Positions 1 through 10,043 of a DNA stretch of 64,000 nt are shown piece after piece. Source of the DNA: Nilaparvata lugens (taxonomy: Eukaryota; Arthropoda; Insecta; Hemiptera; Delphacidae); the NCBI RefSeq assembly GCF_014356525.2, contig NC_052511.1, positions 36,538,990 to 36,602,989 of the forward strand. The letters run 5' to 3'. Both the position numbers and the translations under genes were made by a program. Below the pieces are notes generated by a model that worked only from the letters and a program-made list of their open reading frames with translations, was not told the DNA's origin and did not search any database. Numbering within the stretch: the first letter of the stretch is position 1; every line of letters starts with the position of its first letter.

Positions 1-1039
1 GAAAAATAACTGAGAAACACGAAATAGAAAATGGGAGAGAAGAAAAATAATCGGAAAAGAAGTACGAAAATTGGGAAAAGAGATGGAATATTGAGTGAGA
101 GAATATGAACTCATATATTATGCTACTCATTCGCAATTCAAATACGAGTACGTTAACTTCATTTCTTGTTAGATAAGGAAGAGACTAATAACATAGAGAG
201 CAGGTAGCATAAGAAGATATCACATAGTATAGATCGTTTATGTTGCAAATTTCACTGTTAACTGAAGCCGATAGTCCTAGTAGTATAGTTCTTTTTGGTG
301 AAGCTATGTGACGCTAGTAGTCTCTCATACTGTGACGTTCTTAAACCCTGTCCACACTGAACAGATGTTCGACAAACATGTTTATTGAAACAGTTCGGGC
401 AAATTTTATTAAGTTTGACAAACAATGTTTGCCCTTGGCCAGTGTGGAGGCATCACCAAACAAAATATTTGTATGTGGGAAGGTTTCATGTTTTACAGCT
501 GTTCAGATGTTTTGGAAAACAGTAATTTTTTGTTTGACAAACAATGATTGTCCAAACTTTTTAAAATGTTTGTTCCTGAGCTCCACAAGAAACATGTTTG
601 CCGAACATGTATGTCGAACATTTTTGTACAGTGTGGACACGGCTTTACACTCCCACCCCAAAACAACAGTAATAATAGACAGTAATCGACTTGATTTAAC
701 AAAAAATCAGCTTATACCATGGGATATTTTCTCATGTTATCTTTTCTCTATAATAATAATTATTATTGAGAAGTGAAGGAACAAAATGGAGAGTAGGAGG
801 GGCAGATGAGAAGAAAGGAAGATGATGAATGAGAGAAAAATTAGAGAAAAGAATATTTATGGAGAAATCACTGTGTGAAACAGAACAAATATAGGTGAGA
901 CAAGACTGGCTAATGCTAAATTACAATAGAATCACGTATCGATGATGAAGAAAATTGAGAAGAAGCATTTTTCCATCTGGAGGAGAAACTACAAAACGAG
1001 AAGAGGTAGGAATATAAGAAATACCGAAATTCAAGAGTG
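1..1039. repeat. Segmental duplication, copy A
   Basis: This stretch matches 28600-29370 almost throughout in the same orientation, with scattered substitutions and small indels. The shared order runs from a purine-rich start, through a block about an account of 'catagagagcaggtag', to 'aataccgaaattcaagagtg' at the end. Copy A carries a 301-bp insertion (344-644) that copy B lacks. No coding potential is evident. The left edge may lie outside the window. Confidence 0.8.
344..644. mobile_element. Small inverted-repeat transposon (MITE) with TTA duplication
   Basis: The ends are inverted repeats: AACCCTGTCCACACTG on the left, and AGCCGTGTCCACACTG when the right end is read on the other strand. 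The inner repeat continues imperfectly with 'atgttcgacaaacatgtt'-like sequence. TTA flanks both sides (341-343 and 645-647). The duplicated locus near 28918 has an uninterrupted 'ttcttacactc', which is the empty site with a single TTA. A 3-bp TTA duplication is typical of PIF/Harbinger-type MITEs; the family assignment is inference. A 132-codon open frame at 378-776 overlaps the element and is not treated as a gene. Confidence 0.8.
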
Positions 1040-1767
1040 TGTAATATCTCGGGTAGCTAAGATATTAGAGAATTGTTTTTACCAAGGTGTAGACGTGATT
1101 AAATAAAGCTAAGGTTTACTCTATGAAAATTGTTATATTTAAGCATTTGCTCTACCAAATTTTACATCAATTTCGGGCTCTATTCTGGCTGTCTAGCCTA
1201 ATACAAAAAAGAAACATTGAATGAGATTTGGACTGTTACAATAACAAAAAAACCTATCGTTGTGCAAAAACATAATAAAACATAGTTCGATCGCCCCGTG
1301 TCATTAGAGTAGAATTAATTTTGGGACTCACCATAATGTAGACGTCGAAGAAGTCCATTAGGTGATGATTTGGGTGATCCAGTTCCGAAAAGAATTTGTG
1401 TCCGAGTGCGCTCCGTTCGCTTAACCGTTAAAAGAAGAGTGCACGGAAAGAATGCAATTTTTGTCTCAGGTCCGACTCTTCCTAGGCCTACACGTGGAAA
1501 ACTAGACTACGGCAGGGGGGAAGAAGAGCCGGAAACTGTTGATGGGACGAGTGGATGGAACTATCTTTCCCAGGCTGGGATGCAAGCTAGGCAGTTCCAA
1601 CCCTGAGAAAGATCCTCACCTCGTCCATCGGTTGAAAAAAATGCAAGCTTTCCGTAGCCTATGCTAGGCAGCCAGCAAATAAAATATTACGTTCTAATTT
1701 CACAAATTTCAATAATACTATTTCAATTGCTTCCATTACATCACCCCCTCCCTAGAAAAAGGGCGCA
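645..1767. other. Non-coding stretch, unassigned
   Basis: The first 400 bases belong to the duplicated segment. From about 1280 to 1690 base composition becomes more GC-rich, with a phrase about 'gcaagctaggcag' recurring in variant form near 1580 and 1660. It resembles part of a dispersed repeat, but no motif settles the family. A 78-codon frame at 1370-1606 has no recognisable domain. Confidence 0.4.
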
Positions 1768-1942
1768 CTAGGATTCCCGCGGCTCCTCAGGATCCTGGGT
1801 GGGTGGTGTAGAGTCCTCTGCAACATCCATCGTAGAGGGCTGCTCTGCTGATACCAAAGCATCCTTGCTCTGGGCTGAGTGACGGTGGCGGTCCCAGATC
1901 AACCCTGCAGCCAGCGCAGCGACAGCAGCAAGGGTGGCTCCA
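1768..1942 (-). CDS. C-terminal piece of an unrecognised reading frame next to a gap
   Basis: The minus strand is open from the N gap at 1942 to a stop at 1768-1770, about 57 codons. It starts with a short Ala/Leu-rich hydrophobic run (GATLAAVAALAAGLIW) followed by basic residues, then an acidic Pro/Glu/Ser-rich tail ending PEEPRES. This could be the tail of a membrane-anchored protein or of a transposon ORF. The sequence is GC-rich compared with its surroundings. The gap hides everything upstream, so neither the product nor the reality of the gene can be settled. Confidence 0.25.
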
Positions 1943-2042
1943 NNNNNNNNNNNNNNNNNNNNNNNNNNNNNNNNNNNNNNNNNNNNNNNNNNNNNNNNNN
2001 NNNNNNNNNNNNNNNNNNNNNNNNNNNNNNNNNNNNNNNNNN
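1943..2042. other. Assembly gap (100 N)
   Basis: Exactly 100 N, a conventional placeholder. The flanking sequences may not be truly adjacent. Confidence 0.98.
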
Positions 2043-2215
2043 GTAGCATAGCTTAATGTGAAGAGATTCCAATGTTTTCAGAATTTCTACATGGTTTAGT
2101 TTATGCGATCGCGGCCGAAGACCGAGTAAGAATAGCATCGACTCATGTTTAATAAGAATGCTTAAACATTGACAGGCTGAAGATTCCAATATTTATGGAT
2201 ACTTTACTAGAGAGT

Positions 2216-2485
2216 GTTTCCAATTTGCTTTCCTGGGTTGATCAACTGAGATCTTGATGGAATGGATGTCACCCCATTGACAACATAACAGGTTTCAAGC
2301 ACCCAGCTCCAAAAATATCTTTCAAACTTATCCTATCGCTATATGTGTTTCCAATTTGCTTACATGAGTTGATAGTTGATCAACTGAGATCTTGATGAAG
2401 TGGATGCCTCCCCTTTGACAACAGGTTTCAACTTTCAAGCATTCAGCTCCAGAAAAGTTGTTTGAAATAATTATTGTATCGCTAC
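2216..2485. repeat. Tandem duplication, about 130 bp unit
   Basis: Two adjacent diverged copies start with 'gtttccaatttgctt' (about 2216 and 2348). Each contains 'gatcaactgagatcttgat', a 'gacaac...aggtttcaa' block and a 'cagctcca' block, and each ends near 'tatcgctat' or 'tatcgctac'. Divergence is roughly ten percent, so the duplication is not recent. No coding content. Confidence 0.7.
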
Positions 2486-2712
2486 ACGCAAAGACGCCAT
2501 TTAGCCGTATCAGTCGCCATGACCAATCAGATAGTAGCAATTCCCCTCCAACCTCTTCACGCCTTCCCATTGGTCGATACAATTTCAGCCTATCCAGTTC
2601 CCGACTTCAGACCAGTCTCACTTCGAAGTATCACGATCTTGGCGAATTATGATACATGATATTGACAAAGCTTGGGAACTTATCTTTATAAGTAAATGTA
2701 AACTAAACAAGT

Positions 2713-3156
2713 GTTGAATTGTTGAATTTGATATCTTATGATGGCTTGAATTCTTTCTCACAAATCTCCCACTGACAGGATATCTATTCGCTACTTTCTT
2801 TTTTAGCTTGTGATTGGTTGAACTCTTTTCTACTCAACTGTCATTGATAACAAAATGATACTATTTCACTACTTGGCTTGTGTATTCTCTGTTTCTGAAC
2901 TTTAATTGGCACACTTTCTATGTATTTAAACACAGTTGAATTGTTGAATTTTTTGCCTTATGATGACTTGAATTCTTTCTCACAAATCTCCCATTGACAG
3001 GATAACTATTTGCTACTTTTTTTTTAGCTTGTGATTGGTTGAACTCTCTCCTACTCAACTGTCATTGATAACAACATGATACTATTTCACTGCTTAGCTT
3101 GTGTATTCTCAGTTTCTGAACTCTAATTGGCACACTTTCTATGTATTTAAACACGA
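2713..3156. repeat. Tandem duplication, 222 bp unit, two copies
   Basis: Copies start with 'gttgaattgttgaatttt'-like sequence at 2713 and 2935 and both end in 'tatgtatttaaacac'. They differ by a small number of substitutions. The end of the second copy is also the start of the left arm of the adjoining hairpin element, so duplication and hairpin share sequence. Confidence 0.8.
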
Positions 3157-3360
3157 CATGCAGTCAATTATCAAGTAAATAATTAAAAACTCACTGACTT
3201 AAGTACTTTCGATCGTCTAACGATTATTTTCAACAGTGACATTTGACTGTTGAAAATGATCGCTAAACGATCGAAAGTACTTCAGTCAGTGAGTGAAAGT
3301 TTTTAATTATTTACTTGATAATCGACTGCATGTTGTGTTTAAATACATAAAAAAGTGTGT
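3131..3360. mobile_element. Foldback (hairpin) element
   Basis: A long inverted repeat has arms of roughly 110 bp separated by only about 7 bases near 3238-3245 (between 'caacagt' and 'actgttg'). The arms share 'caagtaaataattaaaaa', 'agtactttcgatcg' and 'tgcagtc' blocks with few mismatches. Close spacing and high arm identity fit a foldback or MITE-type element. I could not define a target duplication. The left arm overlaps the end of the 222-bp tandem repeat. Confidence 0.65.
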
Positions 3361-3592
3361 TAATACAAAGCAGCTAGGAATGGATCAAGAAACCATCAAT
3401 TGGCAATCATTTTGACAAATATATCTATTACTCCCTCATTGATGGAATTTTCATATATCTTCCTACAGCTCTAGCCATGACAATGATACTGCTAATATCA
3501 ATGCTCAGTGTTTGATTAATTGAATTCTCTGTTACTCAACCTCCATAATTATTCTCGCGCCATGAGAACAAATTTCCTACTCTCATATATAT

Positions 3593-4195
3593 TGTAATAG
3601 AACTACATAATTTTTATTATTTGTCATGAATTTTCACAATGAATAGATAAATTGTTGACGACGGTGAAAATTCATGACAAGTAAAATTATGAAAAAATGA
3701 GAGGCTCTAGTCAGTCGGTTACGAGGACGGGACCTGGAGCTATCTACAGCAGATAATCGGGCCCGGCTCTACCCTTCTTTTCCGAGACTCTATTTTCCTG
3801 GTTCAGTGAGTTCAGTGAGCTAATATTATCAATTTTATTATTATATATTATTCATCTTTTTTATTGAAGGCAATCCTGTAATTATTCTATGTTTGTTTAA
3901 AAAGTTTTCTCAATATTATTTTTATTTAAGTTTCCAGTTTCATTTTGAGTTACAATTTGATTAAATCGATTACTTAGTTCTCCAAAATATAACTGTTTTG
4001 TTTATTATTTTAAAATATAGTTCCTTTCTCATGAGTTATAGAGTTAGATCAATTTAACCTCTCGCAAGCCAAGCGATTCCCCTATTATAAATTGTTACCA
4101 TAATGTCTAGGGTTGTTCTCACAAACTTATAATACCATCACAATACCATACATAATATAACCCCAATATATTCCAATTTTAAATACCCCATTACA
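3593..4195 (+). repeat. 5' LTR of the errantivirus-type element
   Basis: It starts TGTAATAGAACTACAT, the same as the downstream copy at 20353, and matches it almost base for base until about 4186. A TGG-initial sequence (TGGTGTTGGGCGTCG) begins at 4196 and is the natural candidate for a tRNA primer binding site; the tRNA is not identified. The last few bases before it (about 4187-4195) are not shared with the 3' LTR, so the exact LTR end is uncertain by several bases. The first 100 bases contain a short inverted repeat around 'tgtcatgaattttcac'. Confidence 0.85.
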
Positions 4196-4387
4196 TGGTG
4201 TTGGGCGTCGTTCTCATGAGAAAGAGTTTATTAATTGACAAGATTAGCCTTCAAATTATCTATTGACATTTTCATTTCAGGTCATTATCATAATTATTAT
4301 ATTCTGTGTTTGATCTCGTATAATTATGTCCTCTATTCTCTCAACGTACAGGGTAAATATGATAATTGTTATTATTGTTATATTGAG

Positions 4388-5185
4388 ATGAGTAGCTCTA
4401 GTTCTAGTGACTCTGAACAATCACCTAGTGAATTCGAGGTTCCATTATTACGTTTACCTATTGATTTAAAAGTAAAATCTCTGGATAAATCAGAATTATT
4501 AGAGCTAGGCAAACAGTTAGGTATTCACATCCCTCAATCTGTTAATATTGAATACTTGAGATTCGCTGTTGACTTGGCAAAAAAAGTTTGTATTTATGTG
4601 GACCACGATTCAGGAGCTAGAGATGCTCTAAGTCGATTACTTAAGTTAGGGTCCCTGTCTCAACGCGATCGTATTATCTTCCCTATGTTAGCCGATTACG
4701 AGCGAATAGTAGGCAAGCTAGGCAGAAATCAAGAACACATCTACGACACAGTAGCTCCCGATAACTTAGCAAATATCCTAATTCCAGAAAATAATATGGC
4801 AGGGAATGATAAAAGACCCTTTGCGAAACCCGAAAGCTATGGGGGTACAAAGAGTGAAGACTTCAACGAGTGGTTGAAAACCTTCAATAGGGCAGCAAAA
4901 ATAAATAAGTGGGATGAGGATGATAAAATCTTGTATTTACCCCTCTACCTCAAGAAAACAGCATTGGCAATTTTCGACATATTTTCGGATAAAAATGAAA
5001 ACGCGACATTTCTTGATGCAGTAGGCCACTTAAAAAGTAAACTTGTAGACCCTGTTCATGAAGAGACAACCAGACAAAAACTCGAAAACAGAAACAAATT
5101 ACCAACAGAAACATACACAGAATACACAGCAGATATAATAAAACTTTGTCACATTCTTGAGCCTCAATGTCAGAGAAAAGAATAG
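4388..5185 (+). pseudogene. gag, N-terminal and capsid part (frameshifted)
   Basis: The frame is open from 4235, but the ATG at 4388 (MSSSSSSDSEQSPSEF) is the likely start because the preceding 51 codons read like leader sequence. The product would be the structural Gag that packages the RNA. Near its centre, FAKPESYGGTKSEDFNEWL and the following helices resemble retrotransposon Gag capsid segments: W, then YLPLYL, then a long helix with TFLDAVGHL. The frame ends at 5185 after HILEPQCQRKE. The neighbouring frame carries on at once with Gag-like sequence (VGYVLRGLDVG), so a single-base shift lies near 5165. It lies directly downstream of the 5' LTR. Confidence 0.75.
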
Positions 5186-5653
5186 TAGGATATGTTTTGA
5201 GAGGCTTAGACGTAGGAGCATTGCAACATGTTGCTTTCATGGACAATGCATCAGTTGAAGATTTAGAGAAAAATCTCGCCAATATGAAAGATCTCGCTTC
5301 CTTCTAGACAAAAGTTAGGAATGCATAATGCTTCAATCGAACAGCCTGTCCAAAAAATAAATGTAGTAGATACTTTAGAAAAGAAATTGAACGATCTGAG
5401 TATTGTGGTGAAAAATTTGAGTAGAAATGTAGGTCAATCACATAATCCTAATCCTAATAGACAGTTTGGAAATAGGAGCGGAAACGTCTTCCCACACGAA
5501 ACAAATCAGAACAATTCCAAAGACAACCTTATACAAACAATAATTACACACAATCAACATCAGTCATTACAGGACACCAATCAACCCTAATAGGACTAGA
5601 TTCTGTACATACTGTAAGAGGAATAATCACTGGAAAGACGATTGTTTTTTCTT
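5186..5653 (+). pseudogene. gag C-terminal remnants with CCHC zinc knuckle
   Basis: Gag continues in two further frames, the first ending at the stop at 5305-5307 and the second running 5321-5590, a Gln/Asn-rich linker. A zinc knuckle follows at about 5604-5645: CTYCKRNNHWKDDC, the exact C-x2-C-x4-H-x4-C spacing used by retroviral nucleocapsids to bind RNA. The pieces are in different frames, so at least two indels separate them from the start of gag. Confidence 0.7.
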
Positions 5654-6646
5654 ATCAAAAAACTCGAATACAGGATCCCGAGCCTAGACGAATCGGATAT
5701 GAACTTGGGATCCGGATTTGAAAAACAAAGCGCTGAATTTCCATTTGATAATTATTCTCCAAATTCATTTGATAAAGAAGAAATCACATGTAATATAATA
5801 TCTTCTGTATCAATGAAAGATGAACAATCCAAAGCGATAGAATTTGTCAGACAGTTTTTTCTCAATGCCAATAATAATCAGTTATACTCAAATGAAAGTG
5901 AAAACAATTGCTCCAACGAAATAGAAAGTGAAACCAATTTCAAACAGCTATTATCTTCCGAAATGCATGCTCAGCACGAACTTGGAATGAATGGATCATT
6001 GACTAAAGAGAGAAGAATTCAAGTCCCAGTACTTACTATTAATGGAAAATTCAAAGGAAAAGATGTATCAATTACCATTGACACCGGTACGAACGTAAAC
6101 ATAGTTCAAAAAAATCTTTTAAGTAGCGATGATCTAAAACATTTGAAAAATAGTAGTATTGCTTTATCGGTAGCTAATGGTTCATTAATGCCGATCACAG
6201 GAATGATCTCGAGTGAAATTCAAATACATGACAGGAAATTCGAAGTAAATTTAGTAATTTCTGAAGACTTACAGGCTGATATTATTGTTGGAAATTCCTT
6301 CTTCTCAAAATATAAAATGAAATTAGATTATGAGAATAACATCATTTCAATTACCGATAATGGTAAAATAGTCGAATTAGACATGGATAAAGAGTGGATT
6401 TGTACATTAAATAGATTACACAACGATTCTGAAACAAATATTACAAAAGAAGTCTGCATAGCCAATCCCGTAAATTTCGTCAAATGTGCTCTTGAAACAA
6501 TAATCCCCGCTCAAAAAGACGTGAATGTCAAAGTCAATCTAACACAAAAATTGCTCAAAGTATCCCATTTTACTCCAAATGAATCGTTATTACATAATAA
6601 AAATTGCATGTGCTTTGGAATGAGGATGATTTTGAAACAAACATGA
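5642..6646 (+). pseudogene. pol: aspartic protease region
   Basis: An open frame of about 334 codons without an initiating ATG, as expected for a frameshifted pol. The first 110 residues are a low-complexity Asn/Glu/Ser-rich linker. The protease starts around residue 120 (RRIQVPVLTINGKFKGKDV) and has the catalytic IDTGTNVNIV motif with the Asp codon at about 6080, then the hydrophobic flap and the ADIIVGNSFF segment typical of retropepsins. It would cleave the Gag-Pol precursor. The frame breaks near 6620, and coding-like sequence resumes in another frame, up to 6795 and again after about 6800. Confidence 0.8.
5645..5651 (+). promoter_or_regulatory. Candidate -1 ribosomal frameshift site between gag and pol
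   Basis: The heptamer T TTT TTC follows the last cysteine codon of the zinc knuckle in the gag frame and fits the X XXY YYZ pattern. The downstream protease frame is exactly -1 relative to the knuckle frame, and the gag frame stops about 40 bases later (TAG). Gypsy-type elements commonly join Gag and Pol by -1 frameshifting. A downstream RNA structure was not established. Confidence 0.45.
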
Positions 6647-7139
6647 GTGAAATTAGAATTTTGAATCTAGGAAGGCAAGATATAAGATTGTTGCATGAAA
6701 CTATTATTGGTGAAATTGAAGGAGAAGTTTGTAATTACGACGAATCTGTTTCATTAGTAGACTTTGTTCTATTCGATGGAGGGTTTGTGAAATAGATATT
6801 AATAAAGATCTTACACCAGAGCAAAATTCCAAAGCGAAAAGACTCATCAATAATACAAACACCTATTTTCAACAAACGAAATTGATTTCGAGGAAGCGAA
6901 ATTACCCGAATACAAGTTCAAACTTACAGATTACACACCCATGCTAAGTCACCGTACAGATTACCTATCGCTCAAAGAACAGAAATAGACAGACAAGTAG
7001 AGTTATTGATAAAAGCAGGAATAGTTTGTGAAACCCAGAGTCATTATGCTTCTCCCGCATTTTTAGTTACTAAAAAAGACGGTGGATTCAGATTGGTTGT
7101 AGACTATAAAATGTTGAACGAGAAAATATTACCGGATAG
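6604..7139 (+). pseudogene. pol: N-terminal part of reverse transcriptase, interrupted
   Basis: After short shifted frames, the segment 6950-7139 reads as the fingers region of a Ty3/gypsy reverse transcriptase: YRLPIAQRTEIDRQVELL, then SPAFLVTKKDGGFR and LVVDYKMLNEKILP. The coding sequence stops abruptly at 7139, where the second LTR element begins, and resumes with the palm domain at 14643. At least two frameshifts precede it (near 6795 and 6890). Confidence 0.8.
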
Positions 7140-9338
7140 TGAGCCACATATGGCGACCACGTGCTCTCCTAACATTTAAAAATTGTAGATTTCTGTTATT
7201 TGTTGCAACACGTGCTCTGAACATATTGTATTTAAGAATATGAACGCTCGAAGAGCTAGAATAATAAAAATAACCGTTTCTCAAAACTATTGAGAATGCA
7301 TTTGAATAGCTTACCTAGACAGACGCTGGGACATTATTCTTTTGAAAATAGTTTGAGACAAAATCATTCTTTCCTAGAAATTTGCTAACAGCATTCCTAA
7401 CGTCAGTCACAGACACGTTTACAATAGAAACCACATGGCCCACTGTGCTTTGTGTCAACCCTTGTATATATCTATAGCATAAGTTGATAGCAGGTGAATG
7501 AAGATTGTGAATAGCAATATAGATATATAGTTAGGAGAGAAGTAAATATAGATATGTGAGTTAGTTCACAATGTAACCACGTGGTTAGCATATGCTACAA
7601 TTTTACCACGTGGTTAGCATATGAATATTATTGAAGCAATTATTTGATGATCAATTATTTGAATGGTGATCACATAAAACGATGAATATGATATATGAGT
7701 AAATGTATTTATAAATTAGGGCGTGAAGTAGATTAGGCTATATGTATAAATATAAAGAAAATAATTGAAAATCTCAGTACCCTTTTTTAAAAATATTAAG
7801 AGATTTTTTAAGAGATAAATATATGTATAAAGTATTCAACAAATAATGTTGTACAATAAATTATAATTCAATAATTATTATAAGCTAATTAAGTTAGTTG
7901 AATCCGAATTCATAGGCTAAGGACAAATTTGTAAATAGAATAAATTAGGTATATTTGATTGAAACAGGTTGACAATGAGTATAAGAAACCTGCTTAATTA
8001 ATTAAGTAGTAATTGATTGGTATCTTATTAATTTGATTTATTCAACTCGATTATAATGATTACTGTATGACATTGTATTTTGTTCATTTCATGTATTTAT
8101 TATTGAAGTATTTGCTATATTAGATTCATAAGATTGATTAGCCTACTGTATTAATCAAATCAATGCATTCAATTGTCAGTATCCAAACTTCAGAGTTTAA
8201 ATATTGATAAAATATATGATATCATTTGTTTTAATAATGAAGGGGAGCCATAGTTTAAAATGATTTAACATAATAAACATTATAGTGAATTCAAATTGAT
8301 ATTTGAATTCAATTTGTAAGCAGAATATTAGCTGATGAGTTTGAGGGTAGGCGGAGCTAGAGGGCGAAGGGTGATGAGGGGTGGAAAATCGTGGTGCCAG
8401 TATATATGCAGGCAGACCCTGTCTTGCAAGTTAGTGGCAGTTAGTGGCAGTTAGTTGCAGAGTTGCAGTGAGTTGCTGTTAGTTGCTGTGAGTCTCTTGG
8501 ATTTTGGAGAGTGTTCAGTGTAGGAGTGAGTTTTTGGTCTCAGACTTCAATTATCCTATAGGGAATTGACTGAGCCAGGTAAAGATTGTATTTAGAATTT
8601 TCAATTTTTCTCATTTAAAATCCACACCACCCCACCCTAAAAAGCCCAAATAATTATATCAAATTACATAGCATCAAAGTAAACAGCAAATTTAATTATT
8701 TAGCTCTTCTAAATACAAATCTGTGGATACAGTTTTAATTAACTTTTTGAAGCTTACAGTTGAAATTTTCTTCTAAGCACAAATAATAGTTTTTTAAAGC
8801 AAGGCTCCCCTAATCATATTCATTCATTAAAATTTATCAATTCTCTTATTTTTGACTATAATCATATTTTTAACTAGAGTTGTTCAATACCTTGATTTTA
8901 TATCTTATTTTTCAAGTAACCTGTTAAAATAGGAACTGTTTGTTAAAATTTGTTGTATGAAATTAAAACTTGAACTGTTGTACTTTCAAAAACTTGATCA
9001 TCTTGTATTTATATCTAATCATTACTATATTTTTGATCAATTTTTTATAAATTCATATAAATTTAAAGTTCAATAATAAATTCATAATAACCTTTGTTTT
9101 GCCTTTCACTTTATACATTCCCTTACACACGACCCTGATCTATCTATCTTTATCTTTTTCTTCAATACTATTATTAGTTCAGTGAGTGAAATATAAGTAT
9201 CCACACAGTGAGTGAAGTTACAGTAAAGTAATTAATTTTATCAATTCATAGTAATTGATTGGCGCCGGGCAAAATACCGTATAGAGTGAGGGAGTTCGAA
9301 ACCCACTCTAAACAAAGACCGACAGTGGAAAGAGTTCA
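7140..9338 (+). repeat. 5' LTR of the nested element (2199 bp)
   Basis: An unusually long LTR. About 7748-7827 holds 79-80 bp missing from the 3' copy and bounded by the short direct repeat 'tatgtataaa'. Short motif repetitions 'agttagtggc' and 'gagttgctgt' occur at 8430-8490. A TGGCGCCGGGC string resembling a primer binding site lies inside the LTR at about 9261, but the repeat and the target duplication show that the LTR ends at 9338. Confidence 0.85.
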
Positions 9339-9341
9339 AAA

Positions 9342-9361
9342 TGTCGCCGCAACTAGGGGCC
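9342..9361 (+). other. Probable primer binding site of the nested element
   Basis: TGTCGCCGCAACTAGGGGCC starts three bases after the LTR end. It matches the classic tRNA-Lys type site (TGGCGCCCAACGTGGGGC) at about 16 of 20 aligned positions, allowing one gap. The second element in this window uses the intact form of that site. The third base is T, not G, which would weaken pairing to a CCA end. Confidence 0.45.
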
Positions 9362-10043
9362 AGATTCTAAGTTAATCTGCTGAAGTGTATCAAGTGAAAG
9401 TGCATAATAGTGAATTGGTATACATAATCACCTTTATTTGTGTGAAATTCTTATTGAGTGTGCTACAGAATTGTGATAATTATTATTATTAGTATTGCCA
9501 GGTAGGAAAGTTATCTGTTTAAATTCTTCAAATTCTCAGTGTTTAACCTATTCACTTAATTACTTTGTATATCAATTTTTAAATTCATATTTGGTGCGCT
9601 CAACTATATGTAGATTTTTATATAGGTTATAGGAAAGTTGATATTATTCATTCTCATTCAATATTACTTTGGGGGTAGCTTTATTTCAAAAGAGTGTTAT
9701 TTGGGTTTAATCAATCATTCATTATATTATTTTTGTGAATATAGTTTTGGGTTATATTAGTAGAATAGGGTATAGAAATAGAGAACAGGAAGCCCTGAGT
9801 ATAGTATCATTTATATCTTTTGTATATTATTTTATCCAGTCAAGCATCATAGAAAGTTAAATTTTAATTATTTATTTGAGGGTGTAGTTCATTGAACATT
9901 ATTTCATTTTTCTGTATAAACATTATTTGGGTCATGTATGCGCTTTGTGATAGGTAAGATCAGTAATAGGATCGAAGTATAGGTTACCTATGTCAGGATA
10001 TTTTCTTAAAAATAGGGTTGTAAACACACTTCAATCAGACACA

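Noticed and set aside
378..776. 132-codon ORF near the window start
   Set aside because: It spans the MITE and its flank; the duplicate locus lacks most of it.
1768..2189. Two minus-strand frames running through the N gap
   Set aside because: Openness across Ns is meaningless. Only the sequence part 1768-1942 was kept, at low confidence.
3585..3600. Target duplication (ATAT) for the outer errantivirus-type element
   Set aside because: ATAT before 3593 has no matching 4-6 bp sequence directly after the 3' LTR near 20948.
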